Origin: Dirofilaria immitis
Taxonomy: Eukaryota; Nematoda; Chromadorea; Rhabditida; Onchocercidae
Assembly (NCBI GenBank): GCA_024305405.1
Contig: JAKNDB010000087.1
Coordinates: 3,164,501-3,228,500 of the forward strand
Reading direction: 5' to 3'
Length of the DNA: 64,000 nt
The translations under genes and the position numbers were made by a program. Below, piece after piece: positions 1 through 10,000 of this stretch. The first letter of the stretch is position 1; each line of letters begins with the position of its first letter. The notes beneath the pieces were generated by a model that did not search any database, had not been told where the DNA came from, and was given only the letters and a program-made list of their open reading frames with translations.

Positions 1-256
1 ATAATCATGCTTTATAGGTTTTCCTGGTTTTGGTTGTTTGAACGTTGTTGATAGTGATATCGGTGGAATAATCTGTAAAACGTGTTCTTTTTTGAAAAGT
101 GCTTCAAACTTTATTATCTTATTGCACAGGATTCATTCTTATTATAAAATTAATAAGCAATATGTCAACCTGATTCGTATCCCACTGTTCCGGTTCTTGT
201 CCGGCATGAACAGCATTGGTACCAAAATGTGGAAAATGTTCTTGACGATTAGCCAT
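1..256 (-). CDS. cth: cystathionine gamma-lyase, first two coding exons (partial, runs off left edge)
   Basis: PLP-dependent enzyme of the cytosolic transsulfuration pathway. It splits cystathionine to cysteine, 2-oxobutyrate and ammonia and can release H2S. Exon 1 (256 down to 170) starts MANRQEHFPHFGTNAVHAGQ and continues to EPEQWDTNQ. The block FGTNAVHAGQ-EPEQW matches the FATQAIHVGQDPEQW start of animal CTH. It ends in phase 0 at a GT donor (169-168). A 95-base intron follows, then exon 2 (72 down to 1, acceptor ACAG) reads IIPPISLSTTFKQPKPGKP, the conserved VVPPISLSTTFKQ segment. The PLP lysine and the rest of the fold lie outside the window. The ATG fits the family's short N-terminus. 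Each exon is under 30 codons, and a 141-codon ORF on the opposite strand (38-463) masks them. I cannot tell which nematode CTH paralogue (cth-1 or cth-2 type) this is. Confidence 0.9.
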
Positions 257-475
257 TTGCTACTATTCCGATCGATGAAGATAACCCTAAAGGACAATGA
301 GCAAAAGATCCTATCATGCTGGTCAAATGGTCATATGGCAAGAAAAACATGTCAATGCATTGTTACAGATTGCAGATTCACGGAAACTGCAGCGATATCT
401 TTTATAACAGATTATACAATCAGAAATAATATCTTAGAAATTGTTTTGAAAATAAGATCATAATGGCATGATGTC

Positions 476-822
476 ACATAATGCAAATATATTCGTAAAA
501 AATTTAGAAGTAAAATCGATGCATTCCCGACTGCTTGAATCCCTTGGATTATTTGCTGAAAACAATTAGCAAGATTTGTCGGTAATTATAATTGGCGATT
601 GAAATTACTATGTTTATCCACTTAGCTGATAAAATTATCGATTAGTAATGGAATTACCAGATCACTGGAATCATCAGAATTATCAGTAGCTAAATTATTG
701 AGAACGCCCGTCACCAGATTTAAGACATCAGGGCTCGAAGTGAATCAAGATAACTAATTCTCATGCAAAATAGAGCATATCTTGGTATGACTGGATGTCG
801 AACTTATCTATAACTAAATTTT
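476..822 (-). other. coding-like island upstream of cth, possibly broken exons
   Basis: A patch of higher GC than its surroundings. On the minus strand it has a TTTCAG acceptor (exon would start at 822), a stretch reading NLVIDKFDIQSYQDMLYF, then, after two frame changes, one reading PDVLNLVTGVLNNLATDNSD that ends at a GT donor (658/657). A second GTTTTCAG acceptor lies at 556-558. The pieces are protein-like but do not join in one frame. This could be a decayed gene, an unrecognised gene with sequence errors, or chance. No family recognised. Confidence 0.18.
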
Positions 823-1249
823 CTGAAATTTGGAATATTTTCACTTTTTGTGGCCTCATTGGGCATAATTTCGATAATCAAAAATATCTGATCTTAAATC
901 ATTGCACCGTTTTTTCAGCCTGCTTAAAACTTCTCAAAACATCTATCGACATATAGAAATGATTATCCAACTATTATTGCATCCATATATATAATAAATT
1001 ACTTAATTAAGCTATCTTTGTATATGGTAGGTACTATATCAAACTGATGATAAATTTATTATTTTCAGTTATTATTATTATTATCAATAAGATTGTGATG
1101 ATCAATACGATTCTTCCAAGCTATTATTAGAAATAGAAATTATGTAATGAAATAATAAAATCTGCTATCCTTATTATACTACAAATACAGAACTAATAAA
1201 TCAACGAATATTTAATTATTCATATTTACGATATACTCTTTAATACATT

Positions 1250-1369
1250 ATATTGTTATTATTATTATTATTATCATTGTTATTATTTACTATTATTATT
1301 ATTAGCATTATTGTTATTTATTATTATTATTATTGTCATTGTTATTATTTATTATTATTATCACTGTTA

Positions 1370-1441
<72 letters not shown>
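1250..1441. repeat. ATT/TTA trinucleotide microsatellite
   Basis: Interrupted then perfect (TTA)n tract, uninterrupted from about 1372 to 1441. It creates an artificial Ile/Tyr-rich ORF on the plus strand that is not a gene. Confidence 0.95.
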
Positions 1442-1448
<7 letters not shown>

Positions 1449-2818
1449 AACTTTCAGAATTTGAAAATATTCTGAAAAATCTTTATAAATTTTAGATTTT
1501 AAGTTCTGCAACAAGTATATTTGATGAATTAATCACTTCGAAATAGCAAATAAAAACTTATGAATATAATCAAGAAAAAGGAAAGAGATAAGAAATATAT
1601 AAATAGTGTATTTCTGTATTGTGCTTCAACATTCATTTACATTCAGAGAGATGGGTTCACTCGTAATTCTTGAATACCTTATCCCGACAATAGGAATGAT
1701 AGATAAGAGAGCGAGAATTAAAAAAAAAACCGAATTACATGGTTGGAAAAATCTTAATCATACAATCAATCAATAATAAGATTATTTATTATTATGTCTA
1801 AAAGAAATCAATAGATTGTCATTCAGACATTTCATTATATTATGTGAGCAATTTTTTATTTTATAAATTGAAATTTGCAAAATCACTAAGTCATTTTTTT
1901 CCTATAAATGTACAAATATTTATGGATTTAGAAATAACGGCGCAAAAACAAAAAAACATTTATGAATTTCCCATAAGTGGTCAAACATCGCCATTTGATA
2001 ATGGAAATATAAAAATTGATTCTGTGATATAAATGATATGATATGTAACAAAATTATGGCATTTTCTTATAGATAAATATTTTAAGCAAAAGATAGAAAA
2101 AAAACGGTTTTTAAATCATAACAGAAGCCATGGAAATTTTGAAAAAAACTTTTACAAATTACTGCAAAAGTTGTAATAATCATTAGTTTGTTGTAATTTT
2201 CCTCATTTTTCTCATTTACAAGAACTGAACAAAAAAAAAAAAAACCTTTTAGGTCGATAAGAAGATAATATGAAAACATCAATTTAGATATCTAGCAAAT
2301 TGATAAATACCGAGCAGTGCTAATCAAATATGGTATGCATGCAATGCGTGTATTATATTGTGTTACACTCGTTCAATTAATGAATAAAAAATCGAGAAGG
2401 AAGCAAAGTAGTAGGATTTAAACTTGAATGGACAAAAAAAAGTGAACAGATACAATTAAAATAAGAAGAGACAAATCATAAATTTTGTTTAATTCCCGAA
2501 TTGATAAATGACGAAACGTAACAAGTTACGTCAAAACTGCATTGATTCGAGTGGAATTTAAGTAAGAAAAACATAGCATGGGATATTTTATTGAGAATGA
2601 CAATATACTGATAGTAGAGAATTATCATAAAATAAGCCAAATCGCACAGTTGATAAAATTTATCGATAAAGTTCACCTAATTTAGACGTCAAATTGTTTC
2701 GTTTCGAAATGAAAACAAAGAATTAAATTATGGGAAGACAAAAGAAAGCGACACCAACACAATTTCTCATTTCTTTTTCTTATTTTCTCTCACTTTCATC
2801 ATGTGCAACAGTAGTCAT

Positions 2819-2861
2819 ATCTTAAAATTGATTCATTGGTGAAATGAATCAATTTTAAGAT
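2819..2861. repeat. perfect 19-bp inverted repeat (hairpin)
   Basis: Left arm 2819-2837 (ATCTTAAAATTGATTCATT) is the exact reverse complement of right arm 2843-2861, with a 5-base loop GGTGA. It stands alone in intergenic DNA. A small foldback element or a hairpin RNA precursor are both possible; no further evidence for either. Confidence 0.85.
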
Positions 2862-4017
2862 GAACTTTCACCCTTCTACTTCCTCTTAATTTTCACATTC
2901 TTCATCTCCTTCTATCGTTTACTGATATCGCCACTATCAGATAAAACTGCTAGGTTAAGCTGACTAATTAATACATCTGTCTAAATTACTAGGGCAACTT
3001 TCATAGTGATGATTAATCATTAATCTAATGAAATACAGTATGTTTGGAGGGTTTCAGAATTAAGGATATGTAAACAAGAAAGTATTCAACGTAAAATGAA
3101 GTAAATCTGCAGCGCAAATTTCGTAATTAACATTTAAAAGATGAGAGTATCTTAGAAATTGCAATTGTGAAGGAGAAAGTGTCTCATATTGATATCGACT
3201 AGGAAATATTTAGTGTATAAAACTCATCTATAGTTGAAAATAGTAAGTGAGCAAATAAGCGAATAAGTAAATCACGCTGCTAAAATTGCGAGAACATTAA
3301 GAAGCATAATGAAGTATCGATTTCTTTGTGGAAGCCATTTATTACCAAAATAGCAGTTTATTTCGTTTTCTTAAATGATCTGTTCCAATTTTAATATTCA
3401 TTTTATCTGCAAATGATTAATTAGATTATTGATAATTCAAATGTAAGCACTATATGATACTGCTTTCGTAATTTGATTTTGTGACATCTCTCGAAATGAA
3501 TGCTTCACTGTCAGATTTGTTCGCATACCGTAACTTTTATTTAGAAGAAATGTCATAAAATCAGCAAATAATTAATTATGTTATGCATACACTTTATACA
3601 TTATAAATGAAATGAAATATATTCATTTACCTAATAGGAAAAAAAGATTTTCAACGGAAAATTGCGACTGATATAAGTGATAACAATAACAATAATAGTA
3701 AATGACAAATAGCAATAGTAAAATGAATAAATACATGACGACTAAAGTTACAGAAAGCATAATAGCAATAGCACTGATCGATTACATGATAACAAATATA
3801 ATTAAATGATATCAGTATGGAATTCCGACTTGAATAACGATGACAAATGAACAGGCTTAATAAAATTTAGAGAAAAATTAAAACTGGAAGGAATGACCAA
3901 TAATAATAGTAACATTATTATTATTATATAGAAATAGTAACAGTGCATTTGACGCTGCCCTTTTTCCCTCATTTATTTATATAATTAAGAAATTGATTTC
4001 TTGCACAAATATAAAAA

Positions 4018-4272
4018 TTAAAAATCACAAAAGTTGTTAGATGGAATGATTTTCAAGTATGTCAAGATAAAATTAACAGCTCTGTAAATGAGATGTCCCT
4101 TGTTAGTGCCCGAGTCTCGAATTGCCCAAGATAAAGATTTCCGACCTGAAAATAAATATTTCTGCCTGTTTTTGAATATCATGTTGGCTTCCTTTGCTTA
4201 ATACCGTTGTGCAACGGCGACTATGCTACTTTCATCATTCTTTTTCGAGAATAAGCTAATTTCATTGGATAG
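4018..4272 (-). other. coding-like island with one in-frame stop
   Basis: On the minus strand a frame from 4272 to 4018 (85 codons) is interrupted by a single TAA. It is clearly richer in GC than the flanks and includes SKKNDESSIVAVAQRY before the stop and SLSWAIRDSGTNKGHLIYRA after it. A good TTTATTTTCAG acceptor sits in the middle, just before the codons for RKSLSWAIRD, so the second half could be a phase-1 exon. No family recognised and no partner exon identified. It may be a lone exon, a pseudogene fragment or chance. Confidence 0.2.
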
Positions 4273-4752
4273 CTATAAAGATTTCTGTTGAATAGAATGG
4301 GCAATTAAGCGGAATTTTGAATCTCGATGAAAGCATAAATCATTCTATCATTATCGACAAAAAAACGAGTTTCTATTTTCTGCTTTTAAAACTTTAAAAA
4401 AACTTTCAAAGTTAAAATTTTCATTAAAGGCTAAGAAAAATATAACAATATATTAATATATCAATGATACATAATTGGAAGAATAATAACAATAACATAT
4501 TATGCTGAAACAGTAATCAAATGTTGCCTTCAAATACGCTTTCAAGCCAAGAAATAGAAAAATGGAGTTAAATTATTGAAAGGACATATTTTTTTCTTGT
4601 TATATGTTCTCAACCCCGGATATTTTCCGAAAAAAATTTATGAAAATGTTACCAAAGACATAACATTCAAGACAAAAACTGAGTGGATGGAAACATTAAT
4701 TTTGATAGAATCAGAATCTGAAATTTCAAACTTTCTCTGAAAATCATACTTC

Positions 4753-4846
4753 TTTTATTCGGATTTTAGGATATTGATGGTATTTTATTCGGATTTTAGG
4801 ATATTGATGATGGCATTTATTCGGATTTTAGGATACTGATGGCATT
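4753..4846. repeat. tandem repeat, three copies of about 30 bp
   Basis: Three head-to-tail copies of a unit containing TTTATTCGGATTTTAGGATA followed by TTGATGG or CTGATGG, with small length differences between copies. Intergenic, just downstream of the spv-1 stop codon at 5085. Confidence 0.9.
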
Positions 4847-5084
4847 TGCATCCAGAAAGGTTTAGATTTATGGAAACATCATTTTGTACTGCAAATACTA
4901 AAATTCAATATCACCTATTGCTAGAAATGCTAGAAATTTGTGTCTGGACGCAAATATTCAAAACACATTAACATTTATAGAATATAATTGTAGCTCATTT
5001 AAAATTCATTTTTGCATAATAGAAATAAATAATTTACTTGTATTAACAGAAAATAAAGTCATTATTAATTGGGATAACATTATT

Positions 5085-7022
5085 TCAGATATAGCTGGCA
5101 TCGCCACTTTGAAGAAGCGTTGACCCAGTAGAATGAATACATGGATTGCTGTTACCCGCGTTCGATTTTGAATCCAACATTGTACAACTGTTTTCTGGAT
5201 CTTTTCCTATGCTGTTTAACTGACTACAGAGTTCCATCAACAACAGTTGCTCACGTTCTGACGATTTACGTTCACAGTGATCAGTTACACTCGGTAAGTA
5301 GAACTGATCCTATGATAATAAAAAACTAGAATAAACAAATGATATTACTAGCTGGCGAATGATATCAAAAGTTATATAATTTATAATATAATAATATATA
5401 TAAAGGTATTTGCCTACATATGATGGAAGAAATTTATGCACATTATAAATCTTGAGTAATTTTGCCACTTAACTCTTCATAAATTATATAACCAATCTAA
5501 TTTATCTAATTAAATTCACTATTCATATTCAAAATATAGAGAATTAACAGGATTCTAAGAGAATATAATAAAAATTATTATTCTTGAACTAAAATTAGAA
5601 GAAATTGAAAAACCGATAAGAAAAAAAACTGGAAAATATATTTAGAGGTAAAATTCCTTTGAAATTGTTTTTAAATTAAAGACATTAGTTCTAAAAAGAA
5701 GATTTCATTTGATTTTTTGAATCAAAAATAATGAAACAGAATTTCTAGGAATAGCAATAATCTTACCTTACCAATATCAACAGTTACATCACCGGAAGAA
5801 ATGACAAATGGATTACTATCCTCTGCCGAATGTTGTCTCTGAGGCAACAGTAGTTTCCGATCCGGATGCGGTGATACTAGGATTGAAGTTGTATAACTAC
5901 GTTTTTATCAATCCTGCTACGTAAACGTATTGCATTACCTCCGGCATTCACATCGCCCTTCTCGATGGTACCTCTTAGCCGATCTGAAGACATTCTAGGA
6001 TATTCTATATAACTTGAATGCAAAATTAATTTGGATATTGTTTTTTTCCCAACTTTTTGATATTCTGAATTAATACAGTGCAATAAATAATCAAATCGAC
6101 CTGGCATTCCATTAGAATGAAGTTCATTATCGATTATTCATATCTCAACATAACTAAACATCAAGAATATTAAGCATATAAAACTTCCGCATTGATTCAG
6201 TTAAGCTAATTAATTTGCTACCAACCCGTTAACGAATAAGCTCTTGCAGATAGTCCACCGGATTGACTTGATCTTCTGGCACGTGCTGATCCTGAAGGAC
6301 TATTCAAATCGATATCTTCAGTTATGGAATCTGAAGCGTCTAATTGCCATAGTTTATTTATAATTTATATAAATGATTATAAAGCAATTTAGTAATTAAG
6401 CAAATAAAGCAAAGCATTCACTAATTTCTTAAAATTTGTCTCTAATTTTCCATTTTTCCGATCTTTAATTTTCTTTTTCAAAACGAATCATAACACTTGG
6501 TACTATTTTTAAATAATTGTGAATTGTAATGAAACGACTTTAGATAATTTAAAATAATTTAATAGTTTAAAATGAGTTCTAAATCTTTCGGCTTTTATCC
6601 GAATTCTTAAAAGAAATTTATTGAATGCCTTCCAAGCTCTTAAAAACAGAATTCAGACAAAAAAACTTATGAATCGAAACTTCTTAGAACTCATTTTAAA
6701 CTATTAAATTATTTTAAATTTTAAACAAAAAGTAGTGATTTTTGATAAAAATTGATAGACGAATGAAATAACACTGTTAAAAAATCAATATTTCAATCTG
6801 TTTGAAAAAAATTTTTTCAAAAAACAAACATACTTTAATGCTATAACATTCTTGAAAATTTATTACATGAATTTCTTAGTTTTCAACAAGAAAAAAATTT
6901 TCGAGAGGAAAAAACTTTATTACGGGACGTATTTTTCAGCAAATCCGGAGTTGGTGGTTGCGGTATGAAACTGGAACAAATTGCGTCTGTTTCATCATCA
7001 AGCAAATCTTCATCCACTATCC
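5085..7022 (-). other. spv-1: spv-1 exon block 5: disordered C-terminal tail
   Basis: Exons 6924-7022, 6226-6339, 5939-6004, 5767-5876 and 5085-5309. The sequence is polar, serine- and arginine-rich and lacks a recognisable domain, for example SPSGSARARRSSQSGGLSAR and LLLPQRQHSAEDSNPF. RRSSQS and QRQHSAED look like possible phosphorylation sites. A 62-base intron (5877-5938) separates the third and fourth exons; a longer ORF runs through it and ends at a stop, which would mislead gene calling. The last residues are GDASYI, a class I PDZ-ligand pattern. Confidence 0.75.
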
Positions 7023-10000
7023 CTGCAAGAAAAAATACTGTATATCTAAAAGGAATAGGTAATTCATCGACTAAAAGTCATGAAAAATCAGTGCAGATAT
7101 TTGAAAAAGACTGTTCGAAATTTGTCAAACTGATATGATACGATAAAAAATGATACGAAAAGAATTAAGCGCTAAATTTGATAATTTCAGACTTCTAATA
7201 TACACGTGTTTTATTTTGTTCCCTACTCCTTATAAAAGATTAAATAAAGAAAAATGAAGTTACAATGAAACTACTGAAATTTTCAGATACGTACCTTCGC
7301 CTTCGCACAATCGATCATCTAATTCCGGATCTACAGAAAGTGAATCCACCGCATCTGGATATTGCTGGAAAAAGATTCGTCTGTCCTCAGCGATATCAAC
7401 ATTGAATACTTCCTGAAACACAAGTGAATGCCATTGTAACATTTGATTATCTCAGTGATAATGCCATCATTTATCACTGTAACTGTTGTGATTATAGAGA
7501 AAACGAAATAACGAAATGATAACGAAATATGGCATAATCCTAGCATTTATTTTAAAATTTCATCTTAGTTTCAAAATCCAAGTCAAGACTTAAAGTTCTA
7601 CGTTCTTATTTAAGGCCATTATTGCAGTTTGCTATCGATATTGAGCAACTTCTTAAACTGATAATATTAAATGAATCATACTCATTTTCTTAAACGTTTG
7701 CTAAATCAAATTCTAGAAAACTAACAAAAGCATGCTTGATGATTAGTTCTACCGCTTTACTCATCAAATGAGCATTGGAAAGAAAGGAATTATTGTTGTA
7801 AGTAGAAGATGGAGATGGATGCTTCCAAATCATCGACGGCGTTATTACGGCGCCCAAATTTGACGCTGTCATTAGATTATCCATTTCAAACCTAAAGTTT
7901 CATACGTTTAAACATAATAATCAAATCACCTTCTAAAGACAGAAATAATGAAACGCTTTAAATAGAGAGCAGTTAAAAAATTTTCTAAGCCCTACCGATC
8001 TACTTTTTCCGACCAATTTTTAACTTAGCTACTAGAAGGAAAAAATGATTAAACAGTTTTACATCACTTATTAATTAGAATGAATTTCTCAAAAAATCAA
8101 AAATATTCATATAGCTCCTGGAAAAAAATTTGAGCAAAGAAATAACCAAGTGACTCGTTTTAAGTGAAGCAGTAAAAACTGCAACACATCCATGTTTTTC
8201 GCTGGTAGTTTTTAATCAATGATCTGATATGGACAACGATTTCTAGATCTTCCTCAATGAGGTTTTTCTGAAATTTTCCAAAATTTTATTTTATTAAGGC
8301 CAAGTCATATATGAATTTATCAGAAGATCGAATGATAAAACAATGCTCGTTTTTCCATTTATATATTTCCTATTGAAATTAATGTTTATGAATATTAAGA
8401 CATGTTATCTGCAAATTCGTTTCAGTATGACATTCACAACAAATCAGAAAAAGTTGAAAATATGTTATACAGAAGTGAATGAAAATAATTAAGGTAAAAT
8501 TTAATAGAACTGAATAGCTTACCTCAGCGAGTGATATCCATTCATCATACAACTCATGGGTCAATAAGGGTTCCGGAAGTTTTCTCAGATAGAGTTTAAC
8601 GACCGAAGCAATATTCATCGGATGATAACTGCTTAAATCTACTTCGCTACCACTTTTTGTTCGTTCAAAATCTTCACAGATTTGCTCAATTTTGCTTTTT
8701 ACACCACATGTACGATAAATGCCCTAAAAATGCAATATTATTGTGCTCGTGTTGAACAAATAGTCTTGTCGTTATATTACTAGAAACTATGCCTTTACTC
8801 TTTTTCATTATCGATAAAAGATTTCCTGTTTCCAATGTGTGTTTCATCATTATTAAATTTCAAAATTTGAATTTTTATATTCCAAAGTTTGACCTTCACT
8901 TTTAATCCACGTTTTTGAAGCTCATCGACACAGCGTTCCAAAACAAAAGGAACCAATCGAGAATGTCCGTTTAACTGGTTGGATAATGGAACACCGAATA
9001 CACTAGTACGTCGAGATGAATCGGAGAAACTTTTTGGGTTCTGGTCGCAAGAGACAGTAATTCGCGGTAAACATGATTTATGCCAAGTCATACCACATTT
9101 CGAGCATTGAATCGTGGATAACAATGAAAGGGTTTCGCAATGAGCACATTTCGTAGGTTGTCTCGTACGTTGCAGTGTGTGTGACCTGAGTGATTGTGAA
9201 TTTCCGAAAGAAAACGTTTGTCTTTGTTGAGATTTATAATTCGAATAAATTATAAATATTGTAGCAGCGGAAACAAACAACAATTTTGAAATTTATTTCA
9301 AAATAGATTAGGTTGATCAACTGATTGATTTGTAAATGAGAAAAAGATATGCTAACTAACCTTGCAATTTCAATATTAGACCCTTCCACTGCAGCATGTT
9401 CAAGCAATCGAGCTGAAATATACATTAATAAAGTGAGGAGAGGGAATAGTCTGTAAAGAGAACAGAATTGACATTAAATGAGCGGTTAAATGAATAAATG
9501 TAATAACTTGATGGCTTCATAATACCAATAAATTTCTCTGTTGTAAATGCTTTAAAAGTTGGAAGAAATTTGATGCATTATTTAATGCCAGATATAAAAC
9601 TGCTTTGGAAAGTTTGGAAAATATGAATTGAGAATTGAAATCAAACATTCGAACTGAAAGTTTAAATTTTAGATTAAAGATATAATTCAAAATCTGCTTA
9701 AAATTAAAGAATTCCTACGATTGAAATCTATTTAATGGATGATATCTAGAGGTCGAATGCCGAAAATATTTTCAAAAATACATTAAATAAAACATTAAAA
9801 AACATTTCAAATTCAGCTAATGATTCCAAAAATATATTACTATATTGTTTATAAAAATGCATTAATCTTTAGCAATTACTGACATCCTGAACAAGTCATA
9901 AATTAGTCATATTTAAAATACTTCAAATTAGTTTTGAAATTCTAAATTTAAATAAACAATTATCAAATAAAAACTATGTCAAAACTTAGCTCAAAAGATT

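Larger units (their letters stand above)
257..5084. other. intergenic region between cth and spv-1
   Basis: Mostly AT-rich DNA of low complexity. Beyond the microsatellite, hairpin, tandem repeat and two coding-like islands listed separately, I see nothing that supports a gene. It must contain the cth promoter (just right of 256) and the spv-1 3' UTR (just left of 5085). No clear minus-strand AATAAA was found within 100 bases of the spv-1 stop. Confidence 0.6.

Noticed and set aside
38..463. 141-codon plus-strand ORF at the left edge
   Set aside because: It is antisense to the two clear cystathionine gamma-lyase exons and has no homology of its own.
1253..1495. Ile/Leu/Tyr-rich ORF
   Set aside because: Translation of the ATT microsatellite.
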